64,000 nt of DNA from Anaerococcus tetradius ATCC 35098 (GCF_000159095.1 NZ_GG666300.1:76300-140299); one strand, 5' to 3'; positions 51,418 to 60,586 are shown, numbered from the stretch's first letter. The notes: generated from the letters alone by a model not told the origin. Numbers and translations are program-made.

Positions 51418-53473
51418 TTACTTATTAGAAATCGGAGTAGAAGAGATACCTTCTGATTATGTCAAAAATACCAAGAAACAATTAGAAGATAAGTTTAAAA
51501 AACTTATAGAAGAAAACAAGTTGACTTGCGAAGAAGTCCTCGTGGAATCAACACCAAGAAGATTTGCTATTTTTCTAAATAATGTAAATGCTGATACTGA
51601 AGAAAAAACTATATCTGTAAAGGGCCCTAGCGTAAAAATCGCCTATGACGAGGGCGGTCAAGCCAACAAGCCCCTCCTAGGTTTCCTAAAGGGTCAAGGA
51701 GCAGACATAGCTGATGTAGTAATAAGAGAATTTAAGGGTGAAGACTATATTTTCATAGAAAAAAAAGAAAAGTCTAAGTCAGTAGCAGAAGTCTTAAAGG
51801 AAAATGTCTATGATTTAGTTAAGTCTATATCCTTCCCAAGGTCTATGAGATGGGCTGGCAAGTCAATCAGATGGGCAAGACCAATAAGATGGTTCGTCTC
51901 CCTCCTAGATGATGAAGTTCTAACTTTTGATGCTGAAGGAATAAAAGTATCTAATATCAGCAAGGGCCACAGAAGCCTTGGTTCAGCTGAAATTGTCATA
52001 GACAAGATAGAAAATTACGAAAAACTCTTAAAGGAAAATTATGTCATTCTAAGATACAAGGATAGAAAAGATATAATCCTCAAGGGTCTTAATAGATTAG
52101 CAAGTGAGGTAGGGGGAGAATATATGAAAGATGAATCCCTCCTCGATGAAGTTATCAATATAGTAGAATATCCGACAGTCCTTATCGGAGATATTGACAA
52201 GAAGTACCTAGAACTTCCTAAGGAAGTTGTAACAACTCCTATGAAAGACCATCAAAGATACTTCCCAGTCCTTGACGAAAACAAGAATCTTCTTCCATAC
52301 TTCTTGGTTGTAAGAAATGGGGATGAAGAATTTAAGGAAAATGTCATTGAAGGTAACAAGAAAGTCTTGGTTGCAAGACTTGAAGATGCCAAATTCTTCT
52401 ATGAATTGGATATCAAAAAACCTCTTGATTCTTATGTTGATGAGCTTAATAGCCTAACCTTCTTTGAGGGCTTGGGCAATATGAAACTAAAAACCGACAG
52501 ACTTACTGACCTTACAGAAAGATACAGACAAGCCCTAGCTATCGGTGAAGATATGACCCATCCGATAGGAAGAGCAGCTTACCTTGCCAAGGCAGACCTT
52601 GTAACAAAGATGGTAGTAGAATTTACCGAGCTACAAGGAACTATGGGTAGGATTTATGCAAAAAAGTCTGGAGAAGAAGAAAGAATAGCCACAGCCATAG
52701 AAGAAGCCTATATGCCAAGATCAGCTGGAGATAATCTACCAAAAACTATAACTGGTATAATTCTATCCATAGCCGATAAGATGGATACTATAGTTGGCCT
52801 TTATGCTATAGAAAAATATGTAACAGGTAGCCAAGATCCATTCGGTCTAAGAAGGGCCTGCCTAGGAATTATAAATATTTTCCTAGCAAACTCCATAGAT
52901 ATTGACCTAAAAAGACTTGTAAATGACGCACTTTTGGTATATACAGAAAAAAACGAACTAGCCTTTGACTATGATACAGCTATGGCCAAGGTTCTAGACT
53001 TCTTTAGGGATAGGCTCAAAAACAAATTGATAGATGATGGCTACAATTATGACACAGTAAATGCTGTAATGAATGTTAGTGAGCTTAATATACTAAGAAT
53101 CGCTAAGAAGGTGGCAAGTCTTGATAAGTTCTTAGAAGATAACGAAGATCAAATATCTTACTTCACAAGAATTGTAAACCTATCCAAAGACCTTGATGAT
53201 GATAATATAAGAGAAGATCTCCTAGAAAACGACCTAGAAAGGTCATTCTACGAAGTGCTTATATCTCTCGGAGATTTTGTTGCTGTTGCCGAAACTGATT
53301 ATCTAGCCGAACTAGAAAAGATTAAAGAAACTAGCCAAATAGGAAATGAATATCTTGATAAGACAATGATAAATGTTGACAATGAACAATTGAAAAACAA
53401 CAGGATAGCCATGATCAACATTCTAGCTAAGCGTATTAAGCAAATTTTTGATGTGAAAGAGATTGTAAGGTAA
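51407..53473 (+). CDS. glyS: Glycyl-tRNA synthetase beta subunit
   Basis: A 688-residue beta subunit needed for tRNA binding. N-terminal [14 protein letters not shown], central [20 protein letters not shown] and [15 protein letters not shown], and the C-terminal anticodon-binding DALR-like region are all present. It starts at ATG 51407 or 51410, overlapping glyQ, and ends 3 bases before the next gene. Confidence 0.98.
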   Translation: MMSNYLLEIGVEEIPSDYVKNTKKQLEDKFKKLIEENKLTCEEVLVESTPRRFAIFLNNVNADTEEKTISVKGPSVKIAYDEGGQANKPLLGFLKGQGADIADVVIREFKGEDYIFIEKKEKSKSVAEVLKENVYDLVKSISFPRSMRWAGKSIRWARPIRWFVSLLDDEVLTFDAEGIKVSNISKGHRSLGSAEIVIDKIENYEKLLKENYVILRYKDRKDIILKGLNRLASEVGGEYMKDESLLDEVINIVEYPTVLIGDIDKKYLELPKEVVTTPMKDHQRYFPVLDENKNLLPYFLVVRNGDEEFKENVIEGNKKVLVARLEDAKFFYELDIKKPLDSYVDELNSLTFFEGLGNMKLKTDRLTDLTERYRQALAIGEDMTHPIGRAAYLAKADLVTKMVVEFTELQGTMGRIYAKKSGEEERIATAIEEAYMPRSAGDNLPKTITGIILSIADKMDTIVGLYAIEKYVTGSQDPFGLRRACLGIINIFLANSIDIDLKRLVNDALLVYTEKNELAFDYDTAMAKVLDFFRDRLKNKLIDDGYNYDTVNAVMNVSELNILRIAKKVASLDKFLEDNEDQISYFTRIVNLSKDLDDDNIREDLLENDLERSFYEVLISLGDFVAVAETDYLAELEKIKETSQIGNEYLDKTMINVDNEQLKNNRIAMINILAKRIKQIFDVKEIVR

Positions 53474-53476
53474 GAG

Positions 53477-54310
53477 ATGAAGGAACTAAAGGTAATTCTT
53501 GTCAGCGATTCGACAGGAGAAACAGCTCAAAATTATATAAAATCTGTTACAAGCCAATTTCCAGACTTGAAGGTCAACCTAATAAGAAAGCCTAGCATAA
53601 TCTCGACAAAAGAGATAGATGAAGTCATGGAAGAAGCGGATAAAAGCACAATTGTAGTTCAAACTATTGCTGACAAGGACCTATCCAATCACCTTAGAGA
53701 AGTTGCCAAGAAAAGGAACATGGAGGTCTTAGACATCCTAAATTACGGTATCAGAAAAGTAGAAGAAGCCACTGGCCTTAAAGCCATAAGGCAAGTCGGC
53801 CTAACTAGGACCCTATCTAAGGACTACTTCGATATGATAGAAGCCATAGAGTTTGCTATCAAATACGATGATGGTAAGGACCCAAGGGGATTTCCTCTAT
53901 CAGATATAGTCCTAGTCGGCGTATCAAGAACCAGCAAAACTCCTACTACCATGATTCTTGCAACCAAAAACTTCAAGGTATCAAACCTACCTCTTGTGCC
54001 TGAAATAAGGCTACCCCAAGAGATATTCGAAGTAGACCCAGAAAGGATCATAGGCCTTGTCATAGACCCAGACAAGCTATCTAACATAAGAGAAGTAAGA
54101 AGCAAGTCCCTGGGTATAGTAGGCGAATCAATATATTACGATGACAAGAGGATAAGAAAAGAACTAGAATACGCTAGGGAAGTCTACAAAGACCTTGACT
54201 GCAAGGTCATAGATGTAACAGAAAACACAATCGAGCAAACAGCAACAGACATCGTTCAATACTATTTCGAGAAATTTCCCGAAGAGCACAAAGACCACGT
54301 TCAATATTAA
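53477..54310 (+). CDS. Bifunctional Ser/Thr kinase/pyrophosphorylase (PDRP family, DUF299)
   Basis: A 277-residue PEP synthase / pyruvate phosphate dikinase regulatory protein, which inactivates and reactivates its dikinase target. The P-loop-like motif GVSRTSKTPTTMILA (about residues 154-168) and the N-terminal LVSDSTGETAQNYIKSV are characteristic. The dikinase itself is not in the window. It sits between glyS and guaA, as in many Firmicutes near the glyQS/dnaG region. It has an AAGGTAAG-type site. Confidence 0.93.
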   Translation: MKELKVILVSDSTGETAQNYIKSVTSQFPDLKVNLIRKPSIISTKEIDEVMEEADKSTIVVQTIADKDLSNHLREVAKKRNMEVLDILNYGIRKVEEATGLKAIRQVGLTRTLSKDYFDMIEAIEFAIKYDDGKDPRGFPLSDIVLVGVSRTSKTPTTMILATKNFKVSNLPLVPEIRLPQEIFEVDPERIIGLVIDPDKLSNIREVRSKSLGIVGESIYYDDKRIRKELEYAREVYKDLDCKVIDVTENTIEQTATDIVQYYFEKFPEEHKDHVQY

Positions 54311-54329
54311 ACAAGCTTAAGGAGCAAGT

Positions 54330-55862
54330 ATGAAAAAAGACAAAATAATTGTACTAAACTTCGGCGGCCAATACGACCAACTCATAGTAAGAAGAGTAAG
54401 AGAAATGGGCGTATACGCTGAACTATTTGACTGCGAGAGCAAAGTCGAAGACTTAAATCTTGACGGAGTAGCAGGAATCATCCTAACAGGTGGCCCACAA
54501 TCAGTAAATGACGAAAATTCCCTAAAGGCAGATGACAAAATATTTGACCTAGGCCTTCCAATACTAGGAATCTGCTATGGCTTACAATACATCAACCACC
54601 ACTTTGGCGGAGAAGTAGAAACTCCAAAAAATGGTGAATATGGAAAAACCCCACTCTTTGTAGATCAAAAGAGCGAACTATTCCAAGAAGTTCCTCAAGA
54701 ATCTGTAATTTGGATGAACCACAGAGATAGGATTAACAAAATCGCCGATGGTTTCAAAAAAATAGCCTGGACCCTAAACGCTCCTGTAGCTGGAATCGAA
54801 AACAAGGAAAAGAAAATCTATGCAGTTCAATTCCACCCAGAAGTAGTTCACTCAGAATATGGCCGTCTCATGCTAGAAAACTTCGTTAAAAACATAGCCC
54901 AAGCAGAACAAACTTGGAAAATGGAAGACTTTGCCAAGGAAAAAATAGCCGAAATAAAAGAAAAATACGCAAATGAAAAGATGATATGCGGACTATCAGG
55001 TGGAGTTGACTCAACAGTAGCCGCAACCATTGTATCCAAGGCTATAGGAGATAATCTACAATGTATCTTCGTAGACCATGGTCTACTTAGAAAAGACGAA
55101 GGCAAAACAGTAATGGAAACCTACGCAAAACTAGGTCTAAATGTAAAAATGGTAGACAAATCAGAAGAATTCCTAGACCTACTAAAGGGCGTAGAAGAAC
55201 CAGAAGAAAAAAGAAAAATCATAGGCAACCACTTCGTAGAAGTCTTCGAAGAAGAAGCCAAAAAAATAGGTGGAGCCAAATACCTAGTCCAAGGAACAAT
55301 CTATCCAGACGTAATAGAATCAGGCAAGGATAAGGCAAGTGTTATAAAAAGCCACCACAACGTAGGAGGCCTTCCAGAAGACATGGACTTCACAGGCTTA
55401 GTAGAACCCCTAAGAGAACTTTTCAAAGACGAAGTAAGAGCAGTAGGAGAAGCAATAGGAGTACCACACGATATGGTATGGCGTCAACCATTCCCAGGAC
55501 CAGGCCTTGCCATAAGAGTAATAGGTGAAATCACCAAAGAAAAACTAGACATAGTAAGAGAAACAGATGCCATCCTAAGAGAAGAAGTAGAAAACTTCGG
55601 CCTAAAAGAAGACATCTGGCAATACTTCACAGTATGGACACCAATAAAAACGGTAGGAGTAAAAGGAGACGCTAGAGTCTACGACAACGTAATAGCAGTA
55701 AGAGCCGTAACAAGCACTGACGCAATGACAGTAGAAGCAGCCGACCTCCCATACGACCTCCTCCAAACCCTATCCAACAGAATGATAAACGAAGTAAACG
55801 GAGTAGGAAGAATAGTCTACGACATAACCAGCAAACCACCAGGAACAATTGAATGGGAATAG
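54330..55862 (+). CDS. guaA: GMP synthase (glutamine-hydrolysing)
   Basis: A 510-residue enzyme converting XMP to GMP. The class I amidotransferase domain has Cys in LGICYGLQYINHHFGG and His/Glu in AVQFHPEVVHSE. The ATP-pyrophosphatase motif is LSGGVDSTVAA (about residues 222-232). The C-terminal dimerisation domain ends with the conserved PPGTIEWE. It has an AAGGAGCAAG site. Its 3' end marks the boundary with mobile DNA, consistent with guaA being a known integration hotspot. Confidence 0.98.
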   Translation: MKKDKIIVLNFGGQYDQLIVRRVREMGVYAELFDCESKVEDLNLDGVAGIILTGGPQSVNDENSLKADDKIFDLGLPILGICYGLQYINHHFGGEVETPKNGEYGKTPLFVDQKSELFQEVPQESVIWMNHRDRINKIADGFKKIAWTLNAPVAGIENKEKKIYAVQFHPEVVHSEYGRLMLENFVKNIAQAEQTWKMEDFAKEKIAEIKEKYANEKMICGLSGGVDSTVAATIVSKAIGDNLQCIFVDHGLLRKDEGKTVMETYAKLGLNVKMVDKSEEFLDLLKGVEEPEEKRKIIGNHFVEVFEEEAKKIGGAKYLVQGTIYPDVIESGKDKASVIKSHHNVGGLPEDMDFTGLVEPLRELFKDEVRAVGEAIGVPHDMVWRQPFPGPGLAIRVIGEITKEKLDIVRETDAILREEVENFGLKEDIWQYFTVWTPIKTVGVKGDARVYDNVIAVRAVTSTDAMTVEAADLPYDLLQTLSNRMINEVNGVGRIVYDITSKPPGTIEWE

Positions 55863-55879
55863 TCCCAACATCTATGGGT

Positions 55880-55901
55880 GACCGATGCATTTGCATCGGT
55901 C
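55880..55901 (+). terminator. Hairpin after guaA
   Basis: GACCGATGCA (55880-55889) is exactly complementary to TGCATCGGTC (55892-55901). It is followed by only ATTTTC, so termination may be partial. Confidence 0.55.
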
Positions 55902-55933
55902 ATTTTCGAGACGAAGCAAAGCTGAGTCCGAAA

Positions 55934-56102
55934 AACTAAGCGAGAAAACTCAGGAGAGTTTTCGAGAGGAAAGTGATATGAAAAACTGTAACTGGGATTA
56001 AAATGGGAACATTTGTTAAAAAGAATAAATTGAATAATAGTTCCAAGTGGTTTACATTTGGACAAAAAATTAGATCATAACTTAAGTGTTATGGTCTTTT
56101 TT
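55934..56102 (+). repeat. Island repeat, copy 1 (possible att or structured RNA unit)
   Basis: Homologous to 58037-58197. Shared parts are AAGCGAGAAAA, TTTTCGAGAGGAAAG and a 36-base identical block beginning AATAATAGTTCCAAGTGG and ending at TTTGGACAAAAA. The last part is a terminator hairpin (GATCATAAC/GTTATGGTC plus six T). The first hairpin is GAAAACTC (55944-55951)/GAGTTTTC (55956-55963). Arms differ between copies in a compensating way. Confidence 0.8.
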
Positions 56103-56182
56103 ATTTGATAGGTTGTACAATTAAAAGCGACATCTAGTATAAAATAAATTTAAAAAATCAACTAAAAATATACTCAACATAT

Positions 56183-56395
56183 GAAGAAAAAGAAATTTAT
56201 ATTATAGACCTAGAACAATTTAGAGATTTACAATGGTCACTTTCAAATGCAACAAATAATATAAACCAGACCGTAAAAGCAACTAATACAACGGGAGTCA
56301 TTTATAAGAAAGATATAGATTATATGAGAGAAAAAATAGAGAAAATATCCAAGGAGTTGTGGGATGTGCATTCACTATTATTAAGGAGGGAATGA
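56183..56395 (+). pseudogene. mobC remnant (relaxosome accessory), 5' end missing
   Basis: In one frame this reads EKEIYIIDLEQFRDLQWSLS, continuing NATNNINQTVKATNTTGVIY and KKDIDYMREKIEKISKELWD, and ends at TGA 56393. It matches residues about 42-112 of the intact MobC at 62514 with about 80-85 percent identity. The DNA-binding N-terminal half and start are lost. It shows that an earlier related element occupied this site. Bases 56396-56720 contain only the hairpin listed next and no gene. Confidence 0.88.
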
Positions 56396-56508
56396 AAAAA
56401 TGTAGAAATTATGATAATATTTAAACTTCTAGTTCAATAATTAAAGTTTTATAATACTACGATATGCTCTATTTCTATAGGAGTGTATAGATATTTAAAA
56501 GCAAAAAA

Positions 56509-56550
56509 TGTATCAACCTTTACCCTTATGTCAGGATTTAGGTTGATACA
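56509..56550. repeat. Perfect inverted repeat in decayed island DNA
   Basis: TGTATCAACCT (56509-56519) is complementary to AGGTTGATACA (56540-56550), with a 20-base loop. It has no T run, so it is more likely an element end or operator than a terminator. Confidence 0.55.
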
Positions 56551-56723
56551 CAAAATTATTTACAGCCCCAGTTAAATATAGACAATCAAGATTAACTAGT
56601 AATTATCATTTAATCTTAAATTAGTGCGTTCGATTTTAAATTGTACAAATAAGTGTTGACAATCCAAGGTGTAAAAGTTCGAGGCAAGTTGACCCGATGT
56701 GTAGAGGGGCAATAAATTGAAAG

Positions 56724-57149
56724 TTATTTATTATCAATCTCAAAATTTTTTTTTAGCATTTCCAGACTTTGATAAACGATTTCATATTGTTCATCTGTCC
56801 ATTCTGATGTCAACTTCTGATTAAATTCTTTTAATGCTCTACTTAAAGGTTCATATTTTAATCGTCCTCTTTCTGTAAGATGTATTTTTTTGTTTCTTTT
56901 ATCTTTAGGGTCTGTTTCTCGTGTGATATATCCTTTTTGCTCTAATGATTTAACCATTCGAGCCGTACCAGCCTTATCTACTTTCACAAGCTTTGTTAAT
57001 TCATCCTGAGTCAATCCATCCTGTTTTGTAAGTGCCATGTAATAAGGCTCTTCTCCGACACTTATGTCAAATGGAACAACTACATTTTTTAATTCTTGCT
57101 GAATACATCTCGATAAATAAGTTATAAGTTTTCCGATACTTTTCTCCAC
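56724..57149 (-). CDS. MarR-family transcriptional regulator
   Basis: A 141-residue winged-helix regulator. DNA-binding elements are LTQDELTKLVKVDKAGTARM (about residues 45-64), KSLEQKGYITRETDPKDKRN and the wing, with N- and C-terminal dimerisation helices. It is the second gene of a two-gene minus-strand operon, 1 base after the DUF2798 stop. It probably represses the operon through the palindrome at 57610-57637. Confidence 0.9.
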   Translation of the reverse strand: MEKSIGKLITYLSRCIQQELKNVVVPFDISVGEEPYYMALTKQDGLTQDELTKLVKVDKAGTARMVKSLEQKGYITRETDPKDKRNKKIHLTERGRLKYEPLSRALKEFNQKLTSEWTDEQYEIVYQSLEMLKKNFEIDNK

Positions 57150-57150
57150 T

Positions 57151-57570
57151 TTATGCCTCTTTTCTTCTTAAAACTTTGTCCAATATCACATTCCAAAAAA
57201 TACTCGAAAAATATCCTAATACAACATTAATAGGAAATGAGGAAAAATATATTTTCCAGAAATTCTCATCATATCCATTCATTCTTAACAATCCGCTTAC
57301 AGACATAATTGTAGTAAAATATATCGCTGGAATTATTGATGAAAGAACTAAAAAAACAATATATGATTTTCCAGTATATAGTTTCTCTGTTACTTTTGCA
57401 CCTATAAGTCCAGCCGGAAAAATCAAAGATGCTATACTTGCAACTATAGATTGCAATAACATCATTAAAAGTATAGACGGAAAAACAATTTTTCCAGTAT
57501 TCATCTGAGACATAATGCAACTCATTGTACTCCCCATCAATATAGGGAAAATATAACGTTTATATTTCAT
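57151..57570 (-). CDS. DUF2798-like membrane protein
   Basis: A roughly 139-residue protein with four membrane helices in two related halves (YIFPILMGSTMSCIMSQMNT; FPINVVLGYFSSIFWNVILD), as in DUF2798 proteins. ATG 57570 is preferred. With the promoter's -10 box at 57601-57606, transcription starts near 57594, so the longer ATG at 57591 would be almost leaderless and one at 57612 would be upstream of the transcript. Function is unknown. Pairing with a MarR regulator suggests a small stress- or solute-responsive membrane unit. Confidence 0.8.
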   Translation of the reverse strand: MKYKRYIFPILMGSTMSCIMSQMNTGKIVFPSILLMMLLQSIVASIASLIFPAGLIGAKVTEKLYTGKSYIVFLVLSSIIPAIYFTTIMSVSGLLRMNGYDENFWKIYFSSFPINVVLGYFSSIFWNVILDKVLRRKEA

Positions 57571-57600
57571 TACTCTTACATCACTTTTCATAATAAGTGA

Positions 57601-57637
57601 AGTATACCACAAATTAGTTGATGCGTCAACTAATTTG
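57601..57637 (-). promoter_or_regulatory. Promoter of the DUF2798-marR operon overlapped by a MarR-type operator
   Basis: On the minus strand: TTGACG (57629-57624), 17 bases, TATACT (57606-57601). A perfect 12-base inverted repeat (CAAATTAGTTGA / TCAACTAATTTG, 57610-57621 and 57626-57637) spans the -35 box and most of the spacer. Confidence 0.8.
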
Positions 57638-57699
57638 TTTTTAAGTTTATATCTCTTAAAATAATATTTTAGTGGTGAATTTCGTAGTAAATACTGTTT

Positions 57700-57960
57700 C
57701 TATAAATTTTTCCTTTCAAAGGGTAGCTGGCGGCAGCCAGTGCAGGGGAAGCGTAGTGTCCTCTTTTTGATTTGGAACAGACCATGACTGCGGAAAATCA
57801 CAGCCCTCTGGCGAGGAGCCTTCGGAGAACACAATGCACCAACCTCTGGGTGGTGTATAATTACGCCCTTAGTAAACTAAGGGATTTCAGACTTCTCCCG
57901 TTAAAGCTGTTTTTTCAATAGTTCCTGCGTGTCCTGCCTGTGAAAAATGAGTTTCAACAA
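57700..57960. other. GC-richer remnant of foreign DNA without an intact gene
   Basis: The segment (GGGTAGCTGGCGGCAGCCAG ... GGCGAGGAGCCTTCGGAGAA) has clearly higher GC than its flanks. On the minus strand it yields open stretches such as VGALCSPKAPRQRAVIFRSH and, further right, RLTDDDDVMLLLKL, without starts or stops that make a gene. It looks like debris of a conjugative or mobilisable element. 57640-57700 and 57960-58036 show nothing recognisable. Confidence 0.55.
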
Positions 57961-58036
57961 CAGCATGACATCATCATCATCTGTCAGGCGATCTGGTATG
58001 GATACAATAAATTGTGCTATTTATTGTATGCATACC

Positions 58037-58197
58037 AATTAAGCGAGAAAACCAGAATGGTTTTCGAGAGGAAAGTTGTAAAAAATGGCTACTGGTACTC
58101 AAATGGTACTGGGAGTAAAAAAAATAATTAAAATAATAGTTCCAAGTGGTTTACATTTGGACAAAAATTAGACCGTAGTTTCAAGCTACGGTCTTTT
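58037..58197 (+). repeat. Island repeat, copy 2 (possible att or structured RNA unit)
   Basis: Same architecture as 55934-56102. Hairpin GAAAACCA (58047-58054)/TGGTTTTC (58058-58065), GAGAGGAAAG, the shared block starting AATAATAGTTCCAAGTGG, and terminator GACCGTAG (58171-58178)/CTACGGTC (58186-58193) with TTTT. It includes a possible 28-codon ORF from ATG about 58085 to the TAG at 58169, but that frame is not kept in copy 1. Confidence 0.8.
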
Positions 58198-58209
58198 GAG
58201 TACATATTT

Positions 58210-58641
58210 TTATTTTAAAAATCTTGATTTTTTAGGGTAAGATAGCTTCCAATCTTCAAACTCTTCGTCTGTTATTTCATCATTGTAATGCTTTTTTCTC
58301 ATCTCATTCCATTCTATAAGAAAATTATTGAAGTCTACATCATTTGATAAAAGCCCTGTGATTTCTCCATCGCCTGCTAAGGGTCTAAACTTCATGTCTT
58401 TTTCATAATCAAAAATTATATGCATTATTTCAAAAATAGAATTAGGTTCATGATCGATTAATGCTGATATATCACAATCAAGTGCTTCGGATATTTTTTG
58501 TAATTGTTCTTTACTTGGAGATCTATTTCCAAGCTCGTAATTTCTTATAGCAGCATCTGTCAAACCAGACTTAATGGCAAGTTCTTTTTGAGTTAAGTTT
58601 CTCATAAGTCTTAACTTTTTTAATTTTTCTCCAGAAATCAA
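58210..58641 (-). CDS. XRE-family (Cro/CI) repressor of the island
   Basis: A 143-residue protein. The N-terminal helix-turn-helix spans about residues 5-60 (LKKLRLMRNLTQKELAIKSG; AAIRNYELGNRSPSKEQL), followed by a small C-terminal domain as in element repressors. It starts with TTG at 58641 after AAGGAGGAG. It is divergent from xis-int and very likely controls the shared intergenic operators. Confidence 0.9.
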   Translation of the reverse strand: MISGEKLKKLRLMRNLTQKELAIKSGLTDAAIRNYELGNRSPSKEQLQKISEALDCDISALIDHEPNSIFEIMHIIFDYEKDMKFRPLAGDGEITGLLSNDVDFNNFLIEWNEMRKKHYNDEITDEEFEDWKLSYPKKSRFLK

Positions 58642-58659
58642 ACTAACTCCTCCTTATTT

Positions 58660-58830
58660 CACGATAACTATAAATATTTTATCACAAAACGAACAAAAGC
58701 TCAACAAAACTGTTCTGTTGTAAATATTTGTAAGTATCTGAATATTTTAGAAAAAAATAAATAGAAAAAACTTGACAGAACAAATATGAACTGTTATTAT
58801 ATATACATACCGTTCAATATTGAACGGAAA
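58660..58830. promoter_or_regulatory. Divergent promoters and operators between xre and xis
   Basis: Plus promoter: TTGACA (58772-58777), 17 bases, TATTAT (58795-58800). Minus promoter for xre: TTGAGC (58704-58699), 17 bases, TAAAAT (58681-58676). An exact 18-base palindrome CCGTTCAATATTGAACGG (58810-58827) lies just after the plus -10 box. GAACA/TGTTC-like half sites occur near 58690, 58710 and 58777. This is the layout of a lysogeny-type switch. Confidence 0.75.
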
Positions 58831-58902
58831 TTGTAAGACATATAAATTAATGCTCGCCCTTTTGAGGATGTAGAACCTTACAAACTATAAAAGGAGGACA
58901 TT

Positions 58903-59097
58903 ATGAAAGGTATTTTTATGAATGCAAAAGATGTACAAGAATTTCTTGATGTAAGTAGGACAACAGCATATCAGATAATAAACGATATGAATCAAGATCT
59001 ACTTAAATTAGGTTATCGTGTGCAAAGAGGAAAGGTAAATAGAGAATACTTTATGGAAAAGTATTGCTATAAACCAACAAATGCAAAGGAGGTTTAA
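58903..59097 (+). CDS. Excisionase-like helix-turn-helix protein
   Basis: A 64-residue basic protein: MKGIFMNAKDVQEFLDVSRT, TTAYQIINDMNQDLLKLGYR, ending YKPTNAKEV. The MerR/Xis-type winged helix matches the short DNA-binding proteins encoded just before integrases in Firmicute elements. An AAGGAGGAC site precedes the ATG. It is the first gene after the plus promoter and overlaps the ribosome site of int. Confidence 0.85.
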   Translation: MKGIFMNAKDVQEFLDVSRTTAYQIINDMNQDLLKLGYRVQRGKVNREYFMEKYCYKPTNAKEV

Positions 59098-59098
59098 A

Positions 59099-60223
59099 TT
59101 GCCAGCATTTAGAGATGAAAGCGGGAACAAGACTTGGTTTTGTAAATTTAATTACACCAACTGGAGAGGAGAAAAATTAACTAAGAAAAAACGTGGATTT
59201 TTAACAAAAAAAGAAGCATTAAAATGGGAAAAAGAATTTTTAAATCAACATTCTGAATCAATTGAGATGAGCTTTAGGGAGTTTTTTGAACTTTACAAGA
59301 GGGATAGAAAACCAAGAATAAGAGAAAATACTTGGAGGACAAAAGAAGCAATTGTAAATCAAAAAATACTTCCCTATATTGGTGATTTAATGCTTAATGA
59401 GATTAATAATGTAACCATCATTCAATGGCAAAATGAGCTTATGAAGATTAAGGATAATAATGGAAAAAAATATTCTCCTACTTATTTGAGAACTATTCAT
59501 GCTCAGTTATCTAGCATCTTAAATCATGCCTGTAGGTACTACAATTTAAAAACTAATGTTGCTCGTGATGTTGGATCTATGGGAGAAAAAGAAGCTGATG
59601 AAATGCTATTTTGGACTCAAGATGAATATGAAAGATTTATAGAAGCTATTAAAGATAAACCTGAATCTTTTTATGCTTTTGAACTTTTATATTGGTGTGG
59701 TCTTAGAATGGGAGAATTATTAGCCTTAACAAAAGAAAAATTTGATTTTAAAAAGCATACATTAAAAATTGATGAATCTTTACAAAGGATTGATGGGAAA
59801 AATGTAATAACTGCTCCTAAGACTAAAAAAAGCATAAGGACAATAGTTATGCCTGAATTTTTAACTGATGAGATTAAAGAATATATAGACAGTTTTTATA
59901 AGATAAAACCAAAAGACTTAATATTTAATTTTTCTAAGAGCTACCTCCACCATGAAATGGATAGGGGATCTAAGAAATCTCAAGTAAAAAGAATTAGAAT
60001 ACATGATTTAAGGCATTCTCACGTTTCTCTCTTGATTGAACTTGGATTTTCTGCAACTGCAATAGCTGATAGGGTTGGACATGAATCGATTGACATCACC
60101 TATAGATATGCTCATCTTTTCCCTAGCAAGCAAAAAGAAATGGCTCTGTCTTTAACTCAAGTAAGAAATAATAAGGCAAATGACTGGAAAGATTTATTAG
60201 AAGAGGACGAGAAAGATGTTTAG
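59099..60223 (+). CDS. int: Tyrosine recombinase (integrase)
   Basis: A 374-residue phage/ICE-type integrase. N-terminal AP2-like arm-binding segment (WFCKFNYTNWRGEKLTKKKR) and SAM-like core-binding domain (about residues 55-150). Catalytic residues: Arg in CGLRMGELLAL, His-x-x-Arg in IHDLRHSHVSLL, His in VGHESIDIT and Tyr in YRYAHLFPS. The TTG at 59099 is chosen because AAAGGAGG (59085-59092) lies 6 bases upstream; an ATG at 59081 would put that site inside the coding region. It probably targets the guaA 3' flank. Confidence 0.93.
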   Translation: MPAFRDESGNKTWFCKFNYTNWRGEKLTKKKRGFLTKKEALKWEKEFLNQHSESIEMSFREFFELYKRDRKPRIRENTWRTKEAIVNQKILPYIGDLMLNEINNVTIIQWQNELMKIKDNNGKKYSPTYLRTIHAQLSSILNHACRYYNLKTNVARDVGSMGEKEADEMLFWTQDEYERFIEAIKDKPESFYAFELLYWCGLRMGELLALTKEKFDFKKHTLKIDESLQRIDGKNVITAPKTKKSIRTIVMPEFLTDEIKEYIDSFYKIKPKDLIFNFSKSYLHHEMDRGSKKSQVKRIRIHDLRHSHVSLLIELGFSATAIADRVGHESIDITYRYAHLFPSKQKEMALSLTQVRNNKANDWKDLLEEDEKDV

Positions 60224-60578
60224 AAGACATTCATTAGATGAAATTTCTATAAAAACGAGAAATAAAGACAAAAATAGAAAAAGAAATCGCATTTTAAATT
60301 TTAGAGTATCTGAGGAAGAATATAATCTAATAAACAAAAAAATTGCAATAAGCGGACTAAAAAAACAAGATTATTTTCTACAAATGCTATTAAATCATGA
60401 AGTTAAGTTAGTAAGTGATTACAGACTTTCTGATAATATAGCCAAGGAGATATTTCAACTAGCAAAAGTTATTAAAAAGTTCGGCAAACTAAATGACGAT
60501 GAAGCTGATATTTTAATCTATATTTTAGAAATATATGAAGAAATCAAAAAAGAAAAAAGCCCCTACTACAAAGAGTAA
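60216..60578 (+). CDS. Small RHH/MobC-like accessory protein
   Basis: A 120-residue basic protein: NRILNFRVSEEEYNLINKKI and ISGLKKQDYFLQMLLNHEVK give a ribbon-helix-helix-like DNA-binding part, followed by a helical C-terminus. It overlaps the integrase end by 8 bases. Related small proteins follow int in many islands. A role in relaxosome or copy control is possible; exact function unknown. Confidence 0.75.
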   Translation: MFRRHSLDEISIKTRNKDKNRKRNRILNFRVSEEEYNLINKKIAISGLKKQDYFLQMLLNHEVKLVSDYRLSDNIAKEIFQLAKVIKKFGKLNDDEADILIYILEIYEEIKKEKSPYYKE

Positions 60579-60586
60579 AGGCATAC

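Noticed and set aside
55862..56100. tRNA gene as the integration target
   Set aside because: No cloverleaf or anticodon arm could be drawn in this interval; the integration flank is the guaA 3' end.
57940..58131. 63-codon frame on the plus strand before the XRE gene
   Set aside because: It starts in GC-rich debris, has no ribosome site, and its end lies in the repeat whose coding frame is not conserved.
58085..58171. 28-codon ORF in the second island repeat
   Set aside because: It has a plausible ribosome site, but the frame is interrupted in the first copy while the hairpins are kept, so RNA structure is the better explanation.
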